Shown here: positions 1 through 7,930 of the stretch, in pieces
How the letters are laid out: every line of letters starts with the position of its first letter
How positions within the stretch are numbered: position 1 is the first letter of the stretch
Assembly: GCA_964345365.1 (NCBI GenBank)
Contig: CAYFQR010000038.1
Location: 1-10,604 of the forward strand
DNA: 10,604 nucleotides
Source: RUG754 sp964345365
GTDB lineage: Bacteria > Bacillota > Clostridia > Peptostreptococcales > Anaerovoracaceae
Direction of reading: 5' to 3'
Notes under the pieces: generated by a model
Databases searched by the model: none
Told to the model about the DNA's origin: nothing
The model's input: the letters and a program-made list of their open reading frames with translations, nothing else
Position numbers and translations under genes: made by a program

Positions 1-203
1 CCGTTTATCTTTATACTTCCGCTGTCCGGTAATTTCAAGCCCGCCATTATACTGAGCAGCGTACTTTTGCCACAGCCGGAGTCACCTATTATGCATACGA
101 ACTCCCCGTCCTTAACCTTAAGATTCAGCCCGCTAAAAACCGAATGCATGCTGCTCCCGTCATCATATGAAAAAGTTAAATTGCTAATATCTATTACGCT
201 CAT
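1..203 (-). CDS. ABC transporter ATP-binding protein, NitT/TauT (SsuB/TauB) type, 3' end cut by window edge
   Basis: Only the first 67 codons are present; the gene continues past position 1. The start of a nucleotide-binding domain is clear: an N-terminal beta strand region (ISNLTFSY), then a complete Walker A motif GDSGCGKST at residues 40-48, followed by LLSIMAGL and the LPDSGSI segment typical of these ATPases. The protein would hydrolyse ATP on the cytoplasmic face of an importer. Its ATG overlaps the TGA of the upstream lipoprotein gene as ATGA (200-203), which implies translational coupling and a shared transporter; its own ribosome binding site is weak. A permease gene is expected beyond the left edge. 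The substrate cannot be read from this fragment. The NitT/TauT assignment rests mainly on the neighbouring binding protein. Confidence 0.93.
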   Translation of the reverse strand, partial: MSVIDISNLTFSYDDGSSMHSVFSGLNLKVKDGEFVCIIGDSGCGKSTLLSIMAGLKLPDSGSIKIN

Positions 204-1318
204 GCTACATTGTTTTTCTTAAAATCTTCCATAAGTTCCGCAAATAACGGGTTATCCGCGTTTCTCTCAATCAGTATATTCAGAGCATCCTCATATATCG
301 AGTAATCTATATGGTCTTCCATCGTATATTCGGTATCCGCCGGAATATCGCCGTTCGCTTTCATAACCTCATAAAAATCGACAACTTTTTTCTTATTCGG
401 GTCAATCGAAATAACCATTGCCGCCTTGTATTCGTCCCCGAGGCCGTACATAATCGCTTTCACATATTCCTCGTCCTGACCGCTGTATTCGGCAAGGGCT
501 TTAACGGTCGCATCATGGTCATTCATATATGTTTCCAAGCCGCGCAGCACTGCAACCTCAAATTTAACCAGTGCATCTCTCTTATTTGTTATAGCACTGC
601 CTGATGTAGTCTGACGACAGCAAGGGAAATCCGAAACATATTCGCCTACCCTGCCCGCAACGTCAAGGCCCGCTTTTTTTGCTATATATCCGAAGCCGCT
701 GTTTACAAACCCGAGATCCATCTCGCCTTTCTTAACAGCCTCCATTATCGAATTCATGGAATCAAGATAAATAAATTCAACGTCCTTGTTAATATCCAGT
801 CCCGCTTCGCGTAAATATCCCTTCATAACCATGTGACCCGTTTCCATTCTGAAACAAGCGAGTTTTTTGCCTATGAAGTCCTCCGGTTTCTTAAACGAAT
901 TTGCATTTTCCGGCTTAACTATCATCTCACTGCCCTCTGATATCGTACCTGCGATTACATGTACGTCCGAGCCCTGTGACACAAAAGAGCATGTAGGTAG
1001 TACACCGAACGGAAGAATGTCGAGCTTTCCCCGCTCAACCGCCGTAAGTCCGTCAGCGAGGTTGGATATGGTTTCAAATTCCACATTGACGCCCTCTTCC
1101 TCATAATATCCGAGCTGTTTGGCAACGATGATGCAAGCGGTCTTAATATCGAGCCCCGCCATACCCAGTTTCAGTGTTTCTATCTTCACTTCATTATCGG
1201 CACTCCCATCCGATTCGGAAACGGGTTTTTCGTTACCGCATCCCGAAACCGAAAACGACATCACGATAATAAGGGCAACAATTAATAAATTTTTAGTCAG
1301 TTTTTTTACATTTTTCAT
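200..1318 (-). CDS. ABC transporter substrate-binding lipoprotein, NMT1/SsuA-like (NitT/TauT family)
   Basis: Predicted 372-residue solute-binding lipoprotein for an ABC importer. The ATG at 1318 is chosen because GGGAG lies 7 nt upstream and the protein then begins with a classic lipoprotein signal: basic MKNVKK, a hydrophobic stretch, and the lipobox VSGC with Cys27 as the lipidated residue. The longer reading to a TTG at 1375 would start ahead of the predicted transcription start. The mature part shows the NMT1/SsuA pattern: KLGMAGLDIKTACIIVAKQLGYY, EEGVNVEF, a DGLTAVERGKLDI segment, and a second-lobe KKPEDFIGKKLAC. A vicinal Cys pair in PCCRQ (Cys233-Cys234) sits in the expected ligand-cleft half; its role is unknown. 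Known family ligands include nitrate, sulfonates, taurine and thiamine precursors; I cannot choose among them. It is followed directly by its ATPase (4-nt overlap) and preceded by its own promoter and an inverted-repeat operator. Confidence 0.9.
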   Translation of the reverse strand: MKNVKKLTKNLLIVALIIVMSFSVSGCGNEKPVSESDGSADNEVKIETLKLGMAGLDIKTACIIVAKQLGYYEEEGVNVEFETISNLADGLTAVERGKLDILPFGVLPTCSFVSQGSDVHVIAGTISEGSEMIVKPENANSFKKPEDFIGKKLACFRMETGHMVMKGYLREAGLDINKDVEFIYLDSMNSIMEAVKKGEMDLGFVNSGFGYIAKKAGLDVAGRVGEYVSDFPCCRQTTSGSAITNKRDALVKFEVAVLRGLETYMNDHDATVKALAEYSGQDEEYVKAIMYGLGDEYKAAMVISIDPNKKKVVDFYEVMKANGDIPADTEYTMEDHIDYSIYEDALNILIERNADNPLFAELMEDFKKNNVA

Positions 1319-1347
1319 AGCTTCTCTCCCAACAGGCTTTAATAATG

Positions 1348-1368
1348 ATAGTAGACCTGGTCTACTAT
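1348..1368 (-). promoter_or_regulatory. 21-bp operator-like perfect inverted repeat in front of the ABC lipoprotein gene
   Basis: ATAGTAGACC and GGTCTACTAT form a perfect 10-bp inverted repeat around one central base. The site starts about 2 nt after the predicted transcription start and ends about 30 nt before the ATG, a position where a bound protein would block initiation or escape. No U-run follows, so it is not a terminator. The core TAGACC-N-GGTCTA recalls operators of some TetR-family repressors (NemR, LmrA/YxaF type), and GntR/FadR-like sites are also similar. No such regulator gene lies in this window. Confidence 0.72.
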
Positions 1369-1376
1369 ATGGCAAT

Positions 1377-1405
1377 ATAATATCTTATTTTCGGTTTTAA
1401 TGCAA
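1377..1405 (-). promoter_or_regulatory. Sigma-70-type promoter for the ABC lipoprotein/ATPase operon
   Basis: On the minus strand TTGCAT (1405-1400) and TATTAT (1382-1377) are separated by exactly 17 nt. The -10 box matches 5 of 6 consensus bases, the -35 box only 3 of 6. The predicted start lies near 1370, immediately before the perfect inverted repeat at 1348-1368, which supports both calls. Confidence 0.55.
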
Positions 1406-1554
1406 GCTTTCTATAATCAAAAAAGAGAATTATCGCAAAAAATGATGTAAATCATAACCAAAACGGGGATTACAATCTGTTGTATAAAAAGAGCGAAGAA
1501 AGCCGTCAAAACAAAAAAACGAAATTTCTTTAGAGATGAAAATGAGAGATTGCC
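1406..1554. other. Intergenic stretch without a supported gene
   Basis: AT-rich spacer between the terminator of the UroD-like gene and the promoter of the lipoprotein gene. Open frames crossing it on the minus strand run through the terminator hairpin, have no ribosome binding site and look like chance. A small ATGAT-GTAA-ATCAT dyad at 1442-1455 is visible, with no evident role. Confidence 0.6.
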
Positions 1555-1613
1555 AAAAAAAGAGCCTAAGCAATATGCCTCCCGTACAGATACGGAAGGC
1601 ATATCGAAGCTCT
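1555..1613 (-). terminator. Strong intrinsic terminator after the UroD-like gene
   Basis: Read on the minus strand, a long stem forms: ATATGCCTTCCGTA pairs with TACGGGAGGCATAT around a TCTG loop, with one wobble or mismatch. The stem is extended at its base by AGAGC pairing with GCTCT across a small internal loop, and seven U residues follow at once. It begins about 60 nt after the TAA of the UroD-like gene and isolates that gene from the ABC transporter operon. On the plus strand no U-run follows, so it is unidirectional. Confidence 0.85.
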
Positions 1614-1674
1614 AAAAAAATTGATTTTTTACAATAGCCGAGCACACTCGTGACTTCAGCCATGAGACGCTCAA

Positions 1675-3039
1675 TTATTTAACATATTCTTTGATTGTCT
1701 CAATAAGCTCATCCGCCGAAGGAATCAGTGAGATAAATCTCGGCTCTCCGTTTATCGTCATGGTAGGGAGATTGCTGAGCCCCATCTTAACAAACCTCGG
1801 GATGTCTTCCTTGACACAATATTTGTATATTCTATATTCTGCGAAATCTTTTATTTGCTCGAAAATATCGAGTATTGCCGCTCTCATGTAGAAGCAGGCT
1901 GCACACTGGTCAGGGTCAAGCAGGAAAAGCTCCACGATGACCTTGTCGGCATTGGCATAATCGGGAATCTCCACATTGGACGTATCAACAACCGTCTCAT
2001 AATTCTTGATAAGCTCTCTTGTCGAATCGAGGTGTTTAACGGCATGTGCACATGCAACCGTGTTCTCAATCGGAGTGTCGTAAGGCATATCGCAGCCGGG
2101 GCTTATGATGAAATTGCCGTCTGAAACTTCTCGCACCGAGTCAATTAAATCCACAACGGTCTTCATATTGTCTTCCTGATTTCCGAAAAGCATCGTAGTC
2201 GTAAGAGGGATGTTACCGCCGATTGTGATGTTATATCGGTCGGTAACCTTCTTGGCATTAGGCATGTCGACGTTTTCATCTACGGATACACTGTCAGGTC
2301 CCATTTGGCACATAACCTCGATTTGCTTTGTGGCGTTACCGCATACAAAGAATGATGAATATGCACCGCGTGATCTTATATAGTCGAACACTGCCGTGAA
2401 ACCTTCGGAAAGAATTTTTTCAATCATCTTAGGTGAAATCTGTGATACGAGAGGGTCTACAAACGCAATTACGTCCATGCCCGCATCAAGATACATCCTT
2501 GACATCTCAATAGCAACTCTTGAGCAAAATGCAACAAGGTCTTTAGTATACTGAGGGTCACTCACCATGTCCATGAATATATCCGTACCTCTGAGATGTG
2601 AAGCAAGGGTGAAAGGGCCGCAGATTAGTCCGTATAACGCCACATCATCGCCGATTTCTTTTTTGACGCGTCTCATCGCATTTAAGATCATCGGGATTCT
2701 TCCTGATTCTTCATTAGGTATAAGGCAATCGCAAGGGATTCCCTTTTCATCGCCTGCCCAAGGGTGCGACTTCACGGACGGAGGATTGTTTACCGCCCAT
2801 TTAAGGTCACAGCCGAGGATTTCAGCTTCAATCTGCAGGTCGAACATGATAGGCATTCCGTCAGGTGTATAAAGTCTGTTCACTTCCAAAAGCGACTCGA
2901 CCAATTTATCCTCATCCATTAAAACTTCCTCTGCAGTATAGCCTTTTAGTTTCCCGGCATGCACTCCTGCAAAAGGAATCCAAGGTATCTCACCTGTCTG
3001 CTCATGTCTTAACGTTCTAAACACTAATTCTTTACCCAT
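1675..3039 (-). CDS. UroD/MtaA-family methyltransferase-like protein with C-terminal thioredoxin-like domain
   Basis: 454 residues. The N-terminal part to about residue 340 has the uroporphyrinogen decarboxylase-superfamily fold shared with corrinoid:CoM or corrinoid:folate methyltransferases: ALYGLICGPFTLASHLRG (135-151), DAGMDVIAFVDP (185-196), FVCGN (231-235), GGNIP (274-278) and SPGCDMPYDTPIEN (313-326). MtaA-type enzymes bind zinc with H-x-C and a distal Cys; here Cys233 and Cys316 are in place, but the His position appears to be Phe231. Residues about 365-454 look like a thioredoxin/glutaredoxin-type domain with C379-A-A-C382 and the cis-proline segment LPT (424-426). True heme-pathway UroD enzymes are shorter (about 350) and lack this tail. 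The substrate is unknown; corrinoid methyl transfer is inference. AAGGAG lies 7 nt before the ATG. It has its own promoter and terminator, so appears monocistronic; the ABC importer downstream is a separate unit. Confidence 0.85.
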   Translation of the reverse strand: MGKELVFRTLRHEQTGEIPWIPFAGVHAGKLKGYTAEEVLMDEDKLVESLLEVNRLYTPDGMPIMFDLQIEAEILGCDLKWAVNNPPSVKSHPWAGDEKGIPCDCLIPNEESGRIPMILNAMRRVKKEIGDDVALYGLICGPFTLASHLRGTDIFMDMVSDPQYTKDLVAFCSRVAIEMSRMYLDAGMDVIAFVDPLVSQISPKMIEKILSEGFTAVFDYIRSRGAYSSFFVCGNATKQIEVMCQMGPDSVSVDENVDMPNAKKVTDRYNITIGGNIPLTTTMLFGNQEDNMKTVVDLIDSVREVSDGNFIISPGCDMPYDTPIENTVACAHAVKHLDSTRELIKNYETVVDTSNVEIPDYANADKVIVELFLLDPDQCAACFYMRAAILDIFEQIKDFAEYRIYKYCVKEDIPRFVKMGLSNLPTMTINGEPRFISLIPSADELIETIKEYVK

Positions 3040-3083
3040 ATATTTTCTCCTTTTATATAAAATACAATGCGTTTCATTTTTTC

Positions 3084-3112
3084 ATTATGATTGTACTATA
3101 TGTCATTGAAAA
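3084..3112 (-). promoter_or_regulatory. Candidate promoter of the UroD-like gene
   Basis: Minus-strand TTTTCA (3112-3107), a 17-nt spacer and CATAAT (3089-3084, 5 of 6 matches) lie about 45 nt before the ATG at 3039. An overlapping alternative is TACAAT (3095-3090) with TTGCCC (3120-3115), but its 19-nt spacer is long. No intrinsic terminator is visible between the preceding TPM gene and this point, so read-through from the upstream operon is possible. Confidence 0.4.
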
Positions 3113-3194
3113 AAGGGCAAGAAAAATCACTATTACATTGTTATGTTATCTAATTTTATTGCTTAGTTGTGCATTGTTGTGACCGGCTTTTTTC

Positions 3195-3996
<802 letters not shown>

Positions 3997-4007
<11 letters not shown>

Positions 4008-5604
4008 GGTCAGCGCCCTCCCTTCTGAAGAAATCAGGAACCGGTCTCGTGGTAAGATAGTTGAAATGGTTTACAAGCGACAGCGAATTGAGGAACATAC
4101 CGCTGAAGCACATCAAAGCCATTCCGTAAAACCAATAATCCGCGGCAGGATTTTTTATACCGATAATCAGCCCGATTGCAAGCGCAGCCGGCGCAAATAA
4201 TGCCGGAATCACAGCGGTCTTTTTTTCTATTTCAAGTGCGCTTATGAATGTTTTTACGGAACATATCGTTTGAATAACGATACATAGCGAATATATGAAA
4301 GGATTCAAAAATATGTCCAATCTCGCAAGCGAATGTATAATATCAAACACCGATACAGCTGTTATATATAATGCGACAACGATTCCTATGCGTTTCAGAA
4401 CCTTTGACAGGATAAATATTGTTATATTTTTTTTACGCTTGTCCGTTTTTATTTTTTTATCTTCATTGTCTTTGCTGCCGAGGTCGAAAACATGATTTTC
4501 TCTGAAATATATCTTGCGAATCTCCGACGTCAAAAGAATGGAAGAAATAACCATGAAAATCGCCGAGACCCACGAAAGAGTCTTAGGCAAAATAAACATC
4601 GGCATCAAAGATAATATAGCAAAGATAGCTATAGAAGCGACGAATGATATCATAAAAAACGCCTTCATATCAACAGGCAAATCCATTGAAAGTTTACCGG
4701 TCTGACCGTTCATTACGGAATATGCAACCCTGTTTTTGTTTTTCCATGTCAGGAACCATACAGGGAGCAGGGACACCTTATAGTCATAGCCGTCAACGCC
4801 GGTTTCCTCCTTCATTTGCTGCAGGGTTTCCGGTTTATCGATGTCAATATTGCCCGCCCCATGTTCAATCCCTTTGTAAATCTTATTGACAGCAACACTT
4901 TCGACCACTGTCCCGTATGTGTCGGCGGAAGTCGTCAATCTGTCTGAGTAGAAGCCGGCGATATATTCCTCTCTGAAACCCACTTCGTCAGCGGAATTAA
5001 AAGGTGCTATCTCCCGGGCTATGCTGTCGTCAAAAGCAGAAGAGGCATCAAAGCTTATGCCCTCCACCTTGCCGCCGATTTCGGCACCCACAGCATATAC
5101 CTCATGGTAGTCATATTTACCCTTGGTATATTCCTTATCGCCTGTAAGCAATAAAGTTTTATGAGGTATTCCGACTTCATATTTCAGGAACGGTATGTAT
5201 ATGCCTCTGAAACTTTTTAGATGCTTGCTGTCTTTGAGCTCTTTCGGTACATAAAGCGACCTCTTCAACTCTCTTTCGTACCTTTTAACAGCCCTTTCTT
5301 TAGTAACTTTGAACGGGATAATCTCTTTCGGTCTGATTTCGTCCGTTTCCTTCATTGTCAAGGCGGACTCACTCCCGCAATATGAACAGTAAGCAACCGT
5401 CTGGTCATCAGGAGCGGTTAATTCAGCACCGCAATTCGGGCATGTATACACTGTGACCTTATACGTGTCATATTGGGCTTCCGCTTCATTTTTTTCGCTA
5501 TAATCCTCAATCTCCGACTCCGTGTCGCAGTAGCTGCATTTCAGCAGCTGCTTCGGAATGTCAAATGTCATTTTACCGCCGCACGACGGACATTTTATCG
5601 CCAT
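3997..5604 (-). CDS. Polytopic membrane protein with two N-terminal zinc ribbons (TFIIB-type)
   Basis: 535 residues. Two CxxC...CxxC zinc ribbons open the protein: Cys5/Cys8 with Cys23/Cys26, and Cys55/Cys58 with Cys73/Cys76. A soluble region of about 230 residues follows, containing IIPFKVTKERAVKRYERELK, SFRGIYIPFLKYE and LLPVWFLTW, which is the usual layout of this family. About six hydrophobic helices come next (about 314-337, 343-360, 404-425, 432-456, 464-483, 489-508). Such proteins are often mislabelled as primosomal protein N' because of the ribbons; nothing here supports a helicase. They frequently neighbour TPM-domain proteins, as here. Function is unknown. The ATG is 3 nt after the pyrR stop with CAGGG in the pyrR tail serving as ribosome binding site, so it belongs to the uraA-pyrR transcript. 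Confidence 0.87.
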
Positions 5605-5607
5605 ATT

Positions 5608-6168
5608 TTATCCCTGACTTTCCACAAGATTAACACCGTCATATCCGTCAATTTCTTTAATCCTGACGGATATATGCTCCTGCCTTGATGTCGGTACATT
5701 CTTCCCTACATAGTCAGCCCTTATCGGAAGCTCTCTATGTCCTCTGTCTATGAGTACCGCGAGCTGTATTCGCGCAGCCCTGCCATATCCCGAGCACGCA
5801 TCAAGCGCCGCCCTGGTTGTCCTACCGGTAAATATCACATCATCTACCAAAATCACGGTTTTTCCCTCTATCGTGAACGGGACGCTCTCAGGAAGCTCCG
5901 AATTAATGACGGGGTCGGAGGACATTACCTCGTTCCCTATAATATCATCCCTATAAAAAGTTATATCCAATTCACCTACAGGTACACTTACACCTTCAAT
6001 GCTATTGATATTTTTTGCTATTTCCTTAGCAAGAGGAATGCCTTTCCTTCTTATTCCGAGCAGAACAATATTATTTGCACCGGAATTTCTCTCAAGTATT
6101 TCATGTGACATACGCTTGAGCGCTCTATGCATCTGCTCGCCTGTCATTATTTCCGCTTTAATATTCAT
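5608..6168 (-). CDS. pyrR: PyrR: pyrimidine operon RNA-binding attenuator / uracil phosphoribosyltransferase
   Basis: 186 residues, the usual PyrR length (about 180). The type I phosphoribosyltransferase fold is recognisable: IVLLGIRRKGIPLAKEIA (34-51), LDITFYRDD (67-75), and the PRPP loop VILVDDVIFTGRTTRAALDA (105-124) with Asp109/Asp110. The IQLAVLIDRGHRELPIRADYVGKNVPTS segment (134-161) is characteristic of PyrR and distinguishes it from Upp or adenine PRTases. In Firmicutes PyrR binds a hairpin in pyr leaders when UMP is high and promotes premature termination, and it also converts uracil and PRPP to UMP. A fitting target leader lies in front of uraA, at the head of this operon. AGGT lies before the ATG at 6168, 59 nt after the uraA stop, and no separate promoter is evident, so autoregulation through the uraA leader is likely. 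Confidence 0.95.
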   Translation of the reverse strand: MNIKAEIMTGEQMHRALKRMSHEILERNSGANNIVLLGIRRKGIPLAKEIAKNINSIEGVSVPVGELDITFYRDDIIGNEVMSSDPVINSELPESVPFTIEGKTVILVDDVIFTGRTTRAALDACSGYGRAARIQLAVLIDRGHRELPIRADYVGKNVPTSRQEHISVRIKEIDGYDGVNLVESQG

Positions 6169-6227
6169 ATCATTACCTGCTTGGTTGTATAATTCTGATT
6201 AAATTGTTACATTTCACAACGGCTTTA

Positions 6228-7628
6228 TCAATACTTGCCGAGTGATGCCGCTAAAGTATCATCGGGATTTTCGGCGAACTGTTCGTCTTTATCGGGAAGA
6301 ACGGCGTTAAGTACTATACCGACTATTGAGGCAACTGCGATTCCCGAAAGTGCAATTACCATGGACCCTACTTTGAAGCTGACAGCTCCGGAAATAGTTG
6401 TCATGCCCTCATAAATGCATCCGAGTCCTGTGCTGAAGTTTACTCCGATTGCAAGCCCTATGATGAGCGCTGCAACTATTACGTTCCTTGTCTTTTGGAA
6501 GTCGGTACGGTTCTCTACCATGTTTCTTATACCGATTGCTGAAATCATGCCGTAGAGTATGATTGAAACACCGCCTATTGTTGCGGCAGGCATGATTTCA
6601 ATTACTGCTGCGAACTTAGGGCTGAATGACAATATGATTGCATAAACCGCTGCGAGTCTTACTACAAACGGGTCATAGACTTTAGTGAGTGCCAAAACCC
6701 CGGTATTCTCACCGTATGTAGTGTTTGCCGGTGCGCCGAAAAGCGCCGCTATCGATGTTCCGATTCCGTCTCCCACCAAGGTTTTGTGAAGTCCCGGTTT
6801 TTCTATAAAATTTTCTCCCACAGTGCCGCTTATCGCACTTATGTCACCGATGTGCTCCATCATAGTCGCAAACGAAATCGGCACGATGGTAATTATGGCG
6901 GTGACCATGAAGCCCCAGTCTATACTGTCACTCGTAAATACGGAAAATGCCGTCTTTTCATAGAATACAGGTATACCTATCCATTTCGCCTCAAGTACAG
7001 GCGTGAAGTCAACATTCCCGGAAACGGCTGCAACGGCATAGGATGCGATTACACCGAGCAATATCGGTATGATTTTTATCATTCCTTTGCCCCAAATATT
7101 GCAAATAAGAACAACTGCGATAGCAATGAGGGCAAGTCCCCAGTCGGTCGAGCAGTTGTTGAGCGCCGACGGTGCGAGTATGAGGCCTATCGATATAATT
7201 ATAGGCCCTGTCACAACAGGCGGGAAATATTTCATTACGTTTTTAGAACCGAATGCCTTGCATATTGCAGCAAGCACAAGGTACATGAGTCCCACACATG
7301 CCACGCCTATACAGGCATAGTTAAGCGAAACAACTTCAGAATATCCCATTGCTGCGCCGGTAGCTTTAACGGACGCATAGCCTCCCAGAAAAGCGAAGGA
7401 TGAACCCAAAAATACAGGCACTTTATTGCCTGTAACGAAATGCATAAACAGGGTCGCGAGCCCTGCAAACAAAAGCGTGGCCGATACGCTCAGTCCCGTA
7501 ATTATCGGGACAAGTACCGTTGCTCCGAACATCGCAAACATGTGCTGAAGTCCGAGTATCGCAACCTTACCTCGCCCCAATTCTTTTCTTGCGTCTCTGA
7601 TTTCTGTTTGAATCTGACTTTTTCCCAT
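6228..7628 (-). CDS. uraA: Uracil permease, NCS2 (UraA/PyrP) family
   Basis: 466 residues, a normal NCS2 length. The ATG at 7628 is chosen because GGAGG precedes it at close range and the protein then starts at the usual place; the longer frame to a GTG at 7673 would read through the leader terminator. Family marks are GLQHMFAMFGATVLVP (26-41), the MMEHIGD helix with Glu258 (matching UraA Glu241), and the NCS2 signature ENTGVLALTK with Glu307 (matching UraA Glu290). About 12-14 hydrophobic helices span the sequence. It would import uracil with protons across the cytoplasmic membrane. The leader attenuator and the pyrR gene immediately downstream support uracil rather than xanthine or urate as substrate. 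Gene order uraA-pyrR is reversed compared with Bacillus pyrR-pyrP. Confidence 0.94.
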   Translation of the reverse strand: MGKSQIQTEIRDARKELGRGKVAILGLQHMFAMFGATVLVPIITGLSVSATLLFAGLATLFMHFVTGNKVPVFLGSSFAFLGGYASVKATGAAMGYSEVVSLNYACIGVACVGLMYLVLAAICKAFGSKNVMKYFPPVVTGPIIISIGLILAPSALNNCSTDWGLALIAIAVVLICNIWGKGMIKIIPILLGVIASYAVAAVSGNVDFTPVLEAKWIGIPVFYEKTAFSVFTSDSIDWGFMVTAIITIVPISFATMMEHIGDISAISGTVGENFIEKPGLHKTLVGDGIGTSIAALFGAPANTTYGENTGVLALTKVYDPFVVRLAAVYAIILSFSPKFAAVIEIMPAATIGGVSIILYGMISAIGIRNMVENRTDFQKTRNVIVAALIIGLAIGVNFSTGLGCIYEGMTTISGAVSFKVGSMVIALSGIAVASIVGIVLNAVLPDKDEQFAENPDDTLAASLGKY

Positions 7629-7637
7629 TTTCCCTCC

Positions 7638-7661
7638 AAAAAATCCTGTCACACGACAGGA
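7638..7661 (-). terminator. Leader intrinsic terminator (attenuator) immediately before the uraA ribosome binding site
   Basis: On the minus strand TCCTGTC pairs with GACAGGA around a GTGT loop and is followed by six U residues (7643-7638), directly adjoining the GGAGG of uraA. A terminator at the 5' end of a gene implies attenuation. The 5' arm can instead pair with an upstream ACAGG (7677-7673), giving a competing hairpin at 7656-7677 that would prevent termination. Confidence 0.85.
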
Positions 7662-7704
7662 ACTGCAATTCACCTGTATTTACGGCTTAAATATTCGTAT
7701 CTTG

Positions 7705-7722
7705 TCGGTCTCTCCGTACCGA
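7705..7722 (-). promoter_or_regulatory. PyrR-binding-loop-like hairpin in the uraA leader
   Basis: The minus strand reads UCGGU, then A-CGGAGA-G, then ACCGA: a perfect 5-bp stem under a hexaloop that fits CNGNGA, the terminal loop of Bacillus PyrR sites (consensus ARUCCNGNGAGGYU). Against that 14-nt consensus it departs mainly where C4 and G12 are expected (here both are A). Its loop bases UACGG can also pair with CCGUA at 7685-7681, giving a mutually exclusive fold as expected for an anti-antiterminator. The pyrR gene two genes downstream supplies the protein. Confidence 0.75.
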
Positions 7723-7746
7723 ATTAAAGATATACTTTACGATTTA

Positions 7747-7775
7747 AATATACTAAATCGACCTATCAGTGTCAA
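7747..7775 (-). promoter_or_regulatory. Sigma-70 promoter of the uraA-pyrR operon
   Basis: Minus-strand TTGACA (7775-7770, perfect) and TATATT (7752-7747, 5 of 6) are spaced by 17 nt. Transcription would start near 7740 and yield a leader of roughly 110 nt containing the PyrR-site hairpin and the attenuator. Confidence 0.85.
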
Positions 7776-7794
7776 GCATTTTGTAGAACGCAAA

Positions 7795-7816
7795 GAGGAT
7801 GCATTTCTGCATCCTC
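7795..7816 (-). terminator. GAAA-tetraloop hairpin ending the sigma-54-driven small gene
   Basis: GAGGATGCA pairs perfectly with TGCATCCTC over 9 bp, closed by a GAAA tetraloop on the minus strand. Only three U residues follow before GCG, so it is a modest intrinsic terminator or a 3'-end stabiliser. It sits about 20 bp ahead of the uraA promoter and separates the two transcription units. Confidence 0.65.
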
Positions 7817-7930
7817 ATGTCTTGGTTTTTGTTTTGAGAACTTATTCTTTTCTTTATTTAACTTAATTTCGATTTAGCTTTTTTGTTTTCTTTATTTAAT
7901 CTTGATTTAACTAACTTAATCTCGGAAAGA
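7817..7930. repeat. AT-rich 3' spacer with a 14-bp direct repeat
   Basis: This low-GC stretch follows the stop codon of the 78-residue gene. TTTTCTTTATTTAA occurs at 7848-7861 and again at 7886-7899, and GATTTA and CTTAAT words also recur. No reading frame or RNA gene is recognisable. It would be the 3' UTR of the small gene if transcription ends at 7795-7816. Confidence 0.5.

Noticed and set aside
1319..1375. Longer N-terminus for the ABC binding protein
   Set aside because: It would need a TTG lying before the predicted transcription start and would hide the lipoprotein signal.
1442..1455. ATGAT-GTAA-ATCAT dyad
   Set aside because: Arms are only 5 bp and AT-rich, the site is isolated and far upstream of the promoter; a chance occurrence is likely.
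1417..1663. Two minus-strand frames of 61 and 77 codons after the UroD-like gene
   Set aside because: Both read through the terminator stem-loop, have no ribosome binding site and consist largely of Phe/Leu-rich AT translation.
1675..3039. Heme-pathway uroporphyrinogen decarboxylase (hemE)
   Set aside because: The protein is about 100 residues longer, carries a thioredoxin-like tail and a methyltransferase-like distal cysteine motif, and no heme genes are nearby.
6786..7403. Long plus-strand open frame of 205 codons
   Set aside because: It is antisense to the conserved part of uraA, has biased low-complexity composition and no ribosome binding site.
7629..7673. Longer N-terminus for uraA from a GTG
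   Set aside because: The added codons translate the attenuator hairpin; the ATG at 7628 has GGAGG and fits the family start.
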